Source of the DNA: Eubacterium sp. An11
GTDB lineage: Bacteria > Bacillota > Clostridia > Lachnospirales > Lachnospiraceae
Length of the DNA stretch: 64,000 bases
Direction: 5' to 3'
Assembly: GCF_002161065.1 (NCBI RefSeq)
Contig: NZ_NFLV01000007.1
Location: 62,001-126,000, forward strand
The position numbers and the translations under genes were made by a program. The notes beneath the pieces are model-generated. The model was given only the letters and a program-made list of their open reading frames with translations. It searched no databases and was not told where the DNA came from. Positions within the stretch are counted from its first letter, which is position 1, and every line of letters starts with the position of its first letter. Below are positions 41,191 through 50,137 of the stretch, one piece after another.

Positions 41191-42996
41191 TCAATCAACC
41201 TCATCCCTAATCTTTTTACCACAAAACGGGCAAGTATTTGTTTCCCAAGCCGCTATCATTCTTTTAATATTGATTGCCTCACCACAATTAACACACGGAA
41301 AAATCTCTCCACTTTTAATCTGAAGATCCTGCAATACTTTTGAAGGCTGATAAATATATCTTCTAACACGATCATGTATTGTTTTATACTCTGTTATATA
41401 CGATATTTTTCTTTCAGAATGCAAATTATAACTACAAGCATAATTAATGGCATAAATTGACAATTTATCTGTTAATCTTCCATCCTTGGTAGGAACATGT
41501 GCTTTTCTAAAATGGAGCAACCTATGATATATTAAATTCGAAAATTCTGGTTTTCTCAAGCATTCTAATTCTGTTCGCGACTCTTTTATGGCAAAGTGAC
41601 TGGATTTCTTTAACAAGCAAAAATGCAGAATATCATTCCAAACCGCTAAAGTATTATTATCATTATTTAAATTACTAATTTTTTTATCACCATTCTCTTT
41701 AATAGCTTCTGTAACCATTTGCAAAGAAATATACTTAAATGGTCGTCCCTGAGTCAATGGAGAATTTCTATAAGACTGATATTCAGACCAACATTTTAAT
41801 AACATAGTACCAAAATCACGTGTATTCCCCATACTGGCCAACACTAATTTTTCAAAATTAGCATTGTTGTTAAATAAAAGATCAAAATTGATTTGTGGAT
41901 TTTCAAAATAATAACTCAGACGTCTGTTTATTAACTCCTTAAAATAGTTCATGCACAGCGTTCTATCCGCAAAAGAAGATTCAAAAACCAAACTATCATC
42001 AAGATTTATCTGGTGTTGTAAATCCGCACCATTATCAAGAGCATACAAATATCCTCTATAAGGAACTATACTAATCCAAAAATAAATGGGTGTATCAATG
42101 ATTCTATCAATAAAGAAAGCCACATATTTTTGAATATCAGAATTATAGCTGATTTTTTCCCACTCATCTACATAAAAAGTTATACTGTCTACTTCCAATA
42201 ATGATACCAAAGAAATCATTTGTTCTCTTACACTTTTAATATTGAGATATTGCAAATATGTATTATCTGTTTTTAATTTATTATCTATTTCTTCCGTAAT
42301 TTTACTCGATAAGTCCAGAGAAATTTTCGTCTTAGCAGTAGCAAACACTGCATTTAAATTATCAGAAAATTCATGTAATGATCGTTCATAATTTTCTGAC
42401 TCTAAGGAGCCGACATCCAACTCCGAAAACCGTTCATTACCACTATGTGCAATCTGTTTTAATTCATATAAAGTTAAAATAGCTTTTTCCAATTTTTCTT
42501 TAATCTTTACTTTCTTCGATTTAAAAAAGAAAAGAAATTTATGCAGCTTTCCCTCGTCAAGCAACTCAGATAGAATTTTTAATAATTGTTTTGAAACTTC
42601 ATCGTAAATAAATACGCTAAAAACTCTATTGAATAAATCCTGATCGAATTTCTCAGGTAAGCATAAACGCTTCAAATTCAAATATATGCATATATTATTA
42701 TGCTCACTATCCCAGAGTGTAGAATTTAAATTTCTTCGCGCCAACATCATTAAATGTGTCTTCCCTGTTCCTCTTAATCCAGAAATAACACCACTGGAAT
42801 TTCGTGACCAACTTGTTAAATCAGATAAATGATTTTTCACATCCACATGCAACGCCTGTAACTCTTTGATCTTTTCATAAGAAGAATCCATTGATAATTC
42901 ATAATCTGCTCTTAAGTCAGAAAATGCCCTATTCATATTCTCTATAAACTCAGCATCATTAACAAATTGTTTAAGTTCTAATGAATTATTTGGCAT
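41191..42996 (-). CDS. AAA/ORC-CDC6-like P-loop ATPase with C-terminal zinc ribbon
   Basis: A 601-aa ATPase. Walker A is GLRGTGKTH (residues 73-81) and Walker B SITFYVDEWE; ORC/CDC6-type and STAND-like ATPases show this pattern. A winged-helix-like stretch may follow, and the C-terminus has a four-cysteine zinc ribbon (Cys568, 571, 589, 592; CVNC and CPFC). The ATG at 42996 is chosen because AGGAGG lies 7 bases upstream; 12 more residues upstream have no site. It heads the three-gene unit and has an extended -10 promoter 220 bp upstream. Its target is unknown. Confidence 0.75.
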   Translation of the reverse strand: MPNNSLELKQFVNDAEFIENMNRAFSDLRADYELSMDSSYEKIKELQALHVDVKNHLSDLTSWSRNSSGVISGLRGTGKTHLMMLARRNLNSTLWDSEHNNICIYLNLKRLCLPEKFDQDLFNRVFSVFIYDEVSKQLLKILSELLDEGKLHKFLFFFKSKKVKIKEKLEKAILTLYELKQIAHSGNERFSELDVGSLESENYERSLHEFSDNLNAVFATAKTKISLDLSSKITEEIDNKLKTDNTYLQYLNIKSVREQMISLVSLLEVDSITFYVDEWEKISYNSDIQKYVAFFIDRIIDTPIYFWISIVPYRGYLYALDNGADLQHQINLDDSLVFESSFADRTLCMNYFKELINRRLSYYFENPQINFDLLFNNNANFEKLVLASMGNTRDFGTMLLKCWSEYQSYRNSPLTQGRPFKYISLQMVTEAIKENGDKKISNLNNDNNTLAVWNDILHFCLLKKSSHFAIKESRTELECLRKPEFSNLIYHRLLHFRKAHVPTKDGRLTDKLSIYAINYACSYNLHSERKISYITEYKTIHDRVRRYIYQPSKVLQDLQIKSGEIFPCVNCGEAINIKRMIAAWETNTCPFCGKKIRDEVD

Positions 42997-43056
42997 ATCG
43001 AACCTCCTCGTATTTCTTGATGAATTAATCATTAGTCAATTACTGATTCTATTATT

Positions 43057-43122
43057 AATCTCTCAGACACCAACGATAGTCAGAGAGTCCACTCTGGCAG
43101 CATTCCAGTACCAGTTCCTCAA
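43057..43122 (-). mobile_element. Remnant of IS66-type accessory transposition gene
   Basis: On the minus strand about 22 codons read LEELVLECCQSGLSDYRWCLRD, resembling the N-terminal EECRQSGLSDxQWC motif of IS66 TnpA-type proteins. Stop codons lie on both sides. It lies in the leader of the ATPase gene. Confidence 0.4.
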
Positions 43123-43216
43123 GTTAGAATAAGTTTTGCTCGCATAAGATACTTCCCATAAATAAAGTAAAACGCTTGTTCTCCGGCAAAAAATAGGTCA
43201 AAATGCTTGCTTATGA

Positions 43217-43225
43217 ATTATAGCA
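43217..43225 (-). promoter_or_regulatory. Putative extended -10 promoter of the island operon
   Basis: Minus-strand TGCTATAAT (TG at 43224-43225, TATAAT at 43217-43222). No convincing -35 box 17 bp upstream. The leader to the ATPase start is about 210 nt. Confidence 0.4.
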
Positions 43226-43282
43226 CAGAAATCCGAAACTGGGAATTCGTACGGGAGATTAGGTGCTTACAATAGGCCAGCA

Positions 43283-43971
43283 TCACTCGCACACAAATGT
43301 AATCTCTGTTTCATCCGGCTTCTCATATTCCACACACATTAATATGACTTTCGCTTTAAATGTACCTTTCACCATCGGTACAATTCGAATACCAGAAAAC
43401 CACCCAAATTTTGTATGAACAATGCCTTTCAATTCAAGCTCAACAACGTTATCAGAAATATCTATGCTTTCGCCAAAATCAACCCTGGAAATCGTGGGTG
43501 TTATAGTAGGCCATATTGCAGAAGAATATGCATTCATAAATTCCAACTGTGAATATAAATTTTTTAGAGCCACCTCTGATTTTTGCGCTTTCTCATAGAC
43601 AACCTCTTGTAAATCCTGCGGCTTTTCAGGAGCCTTAGGTTCTTTTATATCATTGACATCATCTATATCAAAAGCCAATATTTCTTTGGGGAATTCTACT
43701 GTTACTGATACATCCGTAGCTTTTGCTGTTCCATCGTTGCATGTAATTTGCTTATAAAGCGCGACCGTCACTTTCTGAGCTAATTCATCTGTTGCCTTCC
43801 ACCACTCTACCATCCGTCCGGTTTTCACAAGATTTTTAAATGCAACAAACTTGTCCGGATGATCTGCCATTGCTCTTCATCAGATGCGCTGAATAATTCC
43901 ATACCAACTGGAAAATGATGTATCGACAGGATAGCGTCTCTAACTTTTGCTCTGGCTTCAGATATAAACAT
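43283..43971 (-). pseudogene. DUF4062-domain protein, internally deleted
   Basis: The minus strand from 43971 encodes the family N-terminus (FISEARAKVRDAILSIHHFPVGMELFSASDEEQWQIIR, about 39 residues). Without the expected middle part it then jumps, out of frame, to a C-terminal DUF4062 portion of about 195 residues (PDKFVAFKNLVKTGRMVEWW...). The C-terminal reading frame alone (43283-43870) is open but starts inside the domain. DUF4062 proteins often accompany defence or signalling domains. A deletion of at least 30-50 codons is inferred from the family layout. Confidence 0.7.
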
Positions 43972-44026
43972 CACACACTTCTATCTTTCGTATAACTCAA
44001 CTCTAATACCATTGACAGTTTTTACA

Positions 44027-44608
44027 ATTAATCTCTCCTGAAAATATCTCTGGTATATACTTTCTCTTTCACATCATCCAGACAGCTGTCATAGCGGTTG
44101 GCGATAATGGCCGCACTCTGCTCTTTGAAAGATTCCAGATCATTGACGATGCGGCTGCCAAAAAATGTACTGCCGTCTTCCAACGTCGGCTCATAAACAA
44201 TGACCGTAGCTCCTTTGGCTTTGATCCGTTTCATGACGCCCTGGATACTGCTCTGACGGAAGTTATCAGAGTTGCTCTTCATGGTGAGGCGATATACACC
44301 GATGACGACCTCTTTTTCCATGTTGGCGTCGTATTCGCTGTTGGCTCCGTAGCCCCGGCCAGCTCCAGCACGCGGTTCGCGATGAAATCCTTTCTGGTCC
44401 GGTTGCTCTCCACGATTGCCTCAATGAGGTTTTCCGGCACATCCTGATAGTTAGCCATCAGCTGTTTGGTGTCCTTTGGCAGGCAGTAGCCGCCGTAACC
44501 AAAGGACGGGTTATTGTAATGGGAACCGATACGCGGATCCAGGCAGACGCCCTCGATAATCTGCCGGGTGTTCAGTCCCTTCATCTCCGCATAGGTGTCC
44601 AGCTCATT
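44027..44608. repeat. Direct repeat of ugd 3' end, right copy (other copy 37536-38122)
   Basis: See the left copy. Similarity ends at AGCTCATT (44601-44608), where this copy continues into genuine ugd sequence and the left copy does not. The original terminator is absent downstream. Confidence 0.88.
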
Positions 44609-45097
44609 AAAATAGCTGACCCGGAGGGCAAGATATGTATTGGCAAAGAGCTTGACCGCCTCCGCTTCGGTAAATCCCATGATGAGGGTGTCGATATTTT
44701 CTTTAATGGCCCCTCCTGCAGCAGGCCGGCAAATGTATTGGCTGCCTTCACCAGTCTGGCGTTTTGCACGTCAGTGCCGACAATAATACGGGAAGGATAC
44801 AGGTTATCATACAGCGCTTTGGACTCCCGCAGAAACTCCGGGCTGAAAATAATGTTATCACAATGGTATTTCTCCCGGACAGAGGCGGTATATCCAACCG
44901 GAATGGTTGATTTAATTACCATGACTGCATCAGGATTATTCTCAATAACCAACTGAATGACCGCTTCCACAGCAGAAGTATCGAAGAAATTCTTCTTGCT
45001 GTCATAATTGGTCGGCGTGGCGATAACCACAATTTCGGCGTTCTCAAGTGATGGAAATGCCAACATGACCCGCACCAGCTACTGCGACTTTCTTATT
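44028..45097 (-). pseudogene. ugd: UDP-glucose 6-dehydrogenase, full-length but broken copy
   Basis: Pieces of one ugd gene in three frames. The Rossmann start ([14 protein letters not shown], about 45097-45050) lacks a start codon and is followed by a deletion of roughly 50-60 codons. The middle ([38 protein letters not shown]) is intact. One-base losses in C-runs near 44711 and 44349 then shift the frame twice before the C-terminal part. The enzyme would make UDP-glucuronate for capsule. The N-terminal deletion argues for real decay even if the C-run shifts were sequencing errors. Confidence 0.8.
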
Positions 45098-45276
45098 TTC
45101 TCTCCCCTGTTTTCCTATCACAGATCTATGATAGGAATAGAAATCCCACTATAATTGCAATCCCTCCTCTGGGAGTGTTTGCAAATACTGAATTTACATA
45201 TAATGAGAACATAACCAATTGCATTGCACCATTTAGCTGAAATCTAAATGGGAAGAAAATATGTCCCAAACTTCAT
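45098..45276. other. Intergenic region between ugd and the decayed large gene
   Basis: Holds a small palindrome, CCTATCA...TGATAGG (about 45115-45136). No reading frame or RNA gene recognised. Confidence 0.3.
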
Positions 45277-46915
45277 TTACAAAGTATCTGAGTCTCCATT
45301 CTCATCTATCAATGTTAATGGCATCTTTTCGGAATAAAAATCTATATTTTGAGACCCTTTTACCAAAAATGACATGTTATCCGTCATACATAAATTTAAA
45401 ACACAATATATATTATTACTTTCTTTTATAAAAAATATTGTATGAAGAATCTTCATTGCGGTAGCGTTTAAATTCTCTCTTTGTCGTTCAAGACATTTAT
45501 CTATTCCGGTTCCACTTATTGGGAATATAACAAATCTTGCTAATGCGTCCGAGAGCGCAATGTTCCCTTTCTCCTCCTGTGTTGCTTTATAGAGCTCTTT
45601 TGAAAATAATTTTGCCGCTTTATCATCTAAATACTCTATATATATTATAAAGGCCTTTAATCCCCTGATATTTTCAAATCTAAAAGCTGTTTTCTGATGA
45701 TACTCACGCAGCAGTGCTATCTCATATACCGATATGTCATATCGGTAATGAACACATTGCCAAGAAAGCATCGTCGTTTAACACAATATCGACATTAAAG
45801 AATGGATTTTTACGATAGAATTGTGTATTCTTACACTGTTCATGAAAAAGACAAACCCAACCTGTAATATCTTTGTCCTTCACATATTTTCTATATTCTA
45901 GTAAACAGTCCTCTCCTACTGCGTCCTCAGCCACATATCTACCTAGAATATTCTTTTCCCCTTTATTAATATATTCTTAAAAGGACAAACATGAGCTGCC
46001 ACTTTATCTCCATCTTCACGCGCCAAAAGCACATACATCTCATTGGGCATGTTATCAAAATCATTTTCTGTCTGTATCAAAGCATAAGATAAATTCGAGT
46101 TTGATTCATCATTCAGTTTCTATTGATATACACCTCCGATTGTATGCGCACGATTCTCTGTATATGTGTCCAATAGGAATTCATCACAAAAGCAGTCTAG
46201 AAACTCTTCCCATGATTTACTTAAAAAATCTATTGTTGCCTGTAACTGATCTGCCAATTCTTTCTTACCATGCTGAACATCTTTTCTAAAAAATGCTCCA
46301 ATCTCTGTAGTATTTGAGCTCCCTAAAATTCCCATTGACAGTTTATTCACAATATCAGCTGTGTGCTTTGTCCTATTATTAATGGCTTCAATATACTTGA
46401 ACTCAGAAGATTCGCTAATATTTTCAAACCATTTTGATGTTTCTGGAAAAGTTATTTTATAAGTCTGCTGTGCGAATGTCGAAGACATTCTTTGGAAATC
46501 CACAGCGTCTACTTTTTCCCCTTATTTGCCAATAATCCCGCATCAGCAATCCGTCTAATAGAATCAAAACTATTCATACTGTATTGATAGAAATCTCTCA
46601 GTAATTTGTCAAACAAAAACTAAGAATCAACTTTTTCTCCTTCAACTCGCAATTCATACGAAGGCTGGTTTTCCGCAGTCACTAATACCTTTTTTACTTT
46701 TCGCCCATCAGACATTGTCTCCTCGACAAAATCCGAAAATAAATCCTGTTCCCATCGGGTTGTTTTCACAATCATTTTTTCAATGGTAGAATTTATCGTA
46801 TTGCAACAATAGTTAACTATCTCTAAGTTTTTCTCGTATATGTGATAAATTGCCACGACGAGTACACCTTGTGGACAAGTAAATCTTTCTGAAAATCTAA
46901 ATCATTTGTATACAT
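45277..46915 (-). pseudogene. Large decayed gene (about 550 codons) with several stops and frameshifts, product unknown
   Basis: Successive minus-strand pieces join into one ancestral protein. ATG 46915 has GGAAGG before it (MYTNDLDFQKDLLVHKVYSS), then a frameshift to 46856 (IYHIYEKNLEIVNYC), an in-frame TAG at about 46620, a frameshift near 46510, a TAG at 46120, and further frameshifts near 45950 and 45760. The last piece ends at 45277. A middle segment (FKYIEAINNRTKHTADI) faintly resembles HEPN-type helices. Function unknown. At least two stops and four frameshifts make sequencing error an unlikely sole cause. Confidence 0.65.
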
Positions 46916-47055
46916 ATTTACCTTCCTTTTTTTACTCTTCCCATTAATTTTTAAATCATGTTCTTCTTTGAGGAATCAAACTTTATCACTACATTAATGA
47001 GAAAACCACTATTTCTTCTTAAATATTATCATCTCGTTGGCAACATAATTTCATT

Positions 47056-47600
47056 ATGATTACTAATCGAGCAGGAGTCGGTGTTCAGCCGACTTCCTCT
47101 CAATCGAGTAAATAAGAGGACTTTTACCTCAAACTTCTCACGGAACCGCACGTGAAGGCCTCCCTTCATACGGCTCTTATCCATTTAACAATACGAATAC
47201 ATTCTGCTCCAATGAGTAAACAGCTCCGGCTCTCGTTTTCTGATAGACGAGAGCTATTTCTTCACTCTTCGTCTGCGTCCACGAAAGCTTTTATACTTGC
47301 ACATTGCCCATTTTATCAGTCTGCGTTCAATACACTGTAGTACATATTTCATCGCTGACAAATTGATTAAATTTCCCAAGATAATTCATCCATCCTCTAA
47401 TCGTCGGATTCAGCAATACTGCAATCATATCTATCTCGTTCCCGGTTTTCTTATGTGTCCCCAGGGCTTTGATTTTATCCCTGAAACCTTTCACTGCCGT
47501 TTTACCGACTGATGCAATAAAGTTATTTCTCATCACACCTTCCTTACATTTTAATGTAGATTCTAGCACCATTTTCCGCTGCACAGCTTATTGGCAACGC
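47056..47600 (-). mobile_element. Group II intron 3' remnant: maturase C-terminus and domain V
   Basis: The reading frame 47327-47584 encodes the maturase (GIIM) end of an intron reverse transcriptase (VKGFRDKIKALGTHKKTGNE, NPTIRGWMNYLGKFN). After a frameshift it continues as CIERRLIKWAMCKYKSFRG and RKREPELFTHW. Downstream, 47143-47176 has the intron domain V form (GAGCCGTAT ... ACGTGCGGTTC), then a typical 3' tail. The RT part is missing, so the element is dead. Confidence 0.7.
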
Positions 47601-48052
47601 CGGTATAGCTCTGGATAATTTTTGCCACCTTTTTACATTTTCTACCACATAATCCAACACCAGAATCCCATAATCTCCATTCAACCAATCAGGCAGTGGA
47701 TATTTACTCCTCAGGGCATCGATAATCACTTCCTTCTCCCTGTTTTTGAAAGCTGTCTGATCAATGCGGGATCTTTTTTAAAACATTGAGCGTCTCTTTT
47801 AAAATATCAATCTCCATCTGCATACCTCTGATCTGAGTTTGTAATAGATAAAAATCGGATGCAGATGCTGTGGATGCTCTGATGTATTCGCCAGTTTCAA
47901 GGGTTTTCGTTCCAACTTGACGCTCCTTCATTGACTATCCATGTGTAAAGTGCCTGCTTGGTCGGATAACCAAAGATTCGAATGATGGTGTTTACCGATC
48001 CGCATTGATGATATACTTTTAAAAAGACATCAATTTTCTCTTGCAAATACAT
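47600..48052 (-). mobile_element. IS3-family element remnant (orfA and 5' end of orfB)
   Basis: ATG 48052 (GGAGC upstream) starts an OrfA N-terminus (YLQEKIDVFLKVYHQCGSVNTIIRIFGYP) broken by a stop at about 47915. Further downstream MEIDILKETLNVLKKDP and IIDALRSKYPLPDWL are the OrfA end and OrfB start of IS3/IS150-type elements. The orfB catalytic part is not present here. Confidence 0.65.
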
Positions 48053-48139
48053 TTTAAATTAAGCTCCTTTCGAAGTCCTTGTGGAGTCCAACTTTTTGTC
48101 CACATCCCCCAGCCTGCGGTGCAGCTACTCGAAAAAGGC

Positions 48140-48362
48140 CTTTCATGAGATAATGCATGTATCGAATCGTTTTCATACGCTTATCAAACGAATGGCTGAA
48201 TCGGTTTAAAATACGTGATTATCGTCAGGCATATCGTCTGATTTTCGAGTATATTGAAGCTCTTTATAATACTAAACGGATTATAGGCATCGCAATTTCA
48301 TGTCGCCAAATGACTTTGAAAAGCTATATAATCAGGCACATGCAAACAAACTGTTCTTAGTA
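48140..48362 (+). mobile_element. IS3-family orfB 3' end fragment, opposite orientation
   Basis: The plus strand reads SFH.. then EWLNRFKIRDYRQAYRLIFEYIEALYNTKRI and, one frame over, FMSPNDFEKLYNQAHANKL, the standard C-terminus of IS150-type OrfB. It carries a frameshift in the RIHSHCD region. It lies back-to-back with the orfA remnant, so at least one inversion or separate insertion occurred. Confidence 0.65.
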
Positions 48363-48691
48363 AGTTAAGATGAGAGAAAATTTCTCATTTTATCTGGCAA
48401 TGTTGTTGTCTTATACAGTTTGACGCATATGGAAAGGGTAGTATTCCACCATCCTACACCTATTCCCTATGACTTATCTATCATATCAATTTATTATAAA
48501 AATCTTAATTTTTTGTCCTGACAACCGATCCACTATAGAAAGCAGGTAGAAATCCTGATGTAAATAATTTCAACCGACACATCTGACGGGCAGACTCTTA
48601 CGAGTTTGCCTGCTCTTTTACGTTTAGCACACTTTTTCTCAATATAACACACATTCTCATTTTTTGTATCCCCTAACAATGACAACAACCA
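48363..48691. other. Intergenic stretch downstream of the polysaccharide locus
   Basis: Holds a hairpin GGGCAGACTC-N4-GAGTTTGCCT followed by GCTCTTTT (about 48588-48617) on the plus strand; possibly a weak terminator. Otherwise AT-rich and without recognisable content. Confidence 0.35.
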
Positions 48692-50137
48692 TTACATTTT
48701 TCTTGTTTTTATAAATTGATAGTTTTCTTTAATTTGTTTCTTAGCAACAGTCAAGAGTACGGCAAGATATATAATTATACTTAAAGCAATCCCCAGTATG
48801 TCTTCTAAAATTCCATTCAACCAACTGTTAAAAATTACAGAAAATATAGTCATACATAAGGTTGCAATACAAGGATATAAAAATGTATAAAAATATTTTC
48901 GTAAATTTATTTTAAAATAAATTTTAAGAAACACTATACTAATAACAATTTGAAATACAATACTAAAGCATCTGCAGAATACCATTGTCCAAAATCCGTG
49001 CAATGCTCCAATGTAACACATTGGAACCATACACATCAAATAAATAATTTGGGATAAAAACAGATATTTGGGTAGCCCTATTGATTTATATAATTCTGCT
49101 GGCAAACTATAAAAAATAACGCTGAGCATCATCATCACCCCCCATTCTCCGATAATATTAGCTGCTTCAATCCACTGTTTTCCAAAAAGTAATATCGTTG
49201 CCGTTCTTCTATATAGAAAGAGCCCTATTCCCATAGGAAGAATTAAACATAAAACAAAGTTTTGTATTATAAAAAATGATTTCATATAATCCTTATTTAT
49301 TTTTTTTAATCTGGATAATGTAGAGAGTAGTACAGGACTTACTGCTGATGAAACCATTCCCATCAATGATTGAACCATATTTGTAGAATTCTTATATAGA
49401 CCCAATTCATATTCACCAAAAAAACGGCCTACAATAAATGTATCCATCCAGAAAATACACCAATTTGCTAACGCTTCACATAATGACCAGAAACTATAAT
49501 TAAACATATTTGCTAGAATCGAAATTTTATAAAAAATTTGGGGTCTCCATCTAGAAAAAATGGTTAATAAAACAGCATTAATGGCTGCACCTGATAAATT
49601 TCCAATAACGAGAGCCCAATATGACTTAAAAAAAATCGCTAATGGAACGGTGATAAAAAGCGGAACAAAAGCCACCGCAATTCTAACAATAAACAGTTTG
49701 GAAAACTCAAAATTTCTACGAAATAATGCCAACTGTACGCTAGAAACTGATGTAATAATAAGCTGTATACTGGCTACAGCAATAACATCCCCATATTCTG
49801 GATTTCCTAATAGTTTTGCAACTAAAGAACGAAAAAAAATTATAAATACAGTAATTATACAAGAAATTAGCAAATTAGTCCAAAAAGACACATTTGCATA
49901 TTGCTCCTTTTCTTCTTCATCTATAAAATCATGTTGTATCAAAAATTTTCCAAAACCAGCATCCGTAATCAAATCAATAAAGCTAATTAACATATTACAA
50001 ATTGCAATTACACCAAATGCATCAGGAGATAAAATTCTTGCCAATATCATATTAGAGATTGGTGAAACAAACTTAACAGCTACTTCTGATATGAATGACC
50101 AGCTTATGGATTTAGTAATAATATTTTCTTTATTCAT
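48692..50137 (-). CDS. Wzx-type polysaccharide flippase (oligosaccharide transporter)
   Basis: A 481-aa integral membrane protein with about 12-14 membrane segments, typical of the MATE/MVF flippase superfamily. The N-terminus (ISWSFISEVAVKFVSPISNMILARILSPDAFGVIAICNM) is that of WzxC/polysaccharide transporter proteins. It moves lipid-linked repeat units across the membrane. ATG 50137 overlaps the wzy stop (ATGA), so it is translationally coupled. Last gene of the surface polysaccharide run; downstream is debris. Confidence 0.88.
   Translation of the reverse strand: MNKENIITKSISWSFISEVAVKFVSPISNMILARILSPDAFGVIAICNMLISFIDLITDAGFGKFLIQHDFIDEEEKEQYANVSFWTNLLISCIITVFIIFFRSLVAKLLGNPEYGDVIAVASIQLIITSVSSVQLALFRRNFEFSKLFIVRIAVAFVPLFITVPLAIFFKSYWALVIGNLSGAAINAVLLTIFSRWRPQIFYKISILANMFNYSFWSLCEALANWCIFWMDTFIVGRFFGEYELGLYKNSTNMVQSLMGMVSSAVSPVLLSTLSRLKKINKDYMKSFFIIQNFVLCLILPMGIGLFLYRRTATILLFGKQWIEAANIIGEWGVMMMLSVIFYSLPAELYKSIGLPKYLFLSQIIYLMCMVPMCYIGALHGFWTMVFCRCFSIVFQIVISIVFLKIYFKINLRKYFYTFLYPCIATLCMTIFSVIFNSWLNGILEDILGIALSIIIYLAVLLTVAKKQIKENYQFIKTRKM

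Noticed and set aside
47152-47512. Plus-strand frames in the group II intron remnant
   Set aside because: They are complements of the maturase remnant and domain V.
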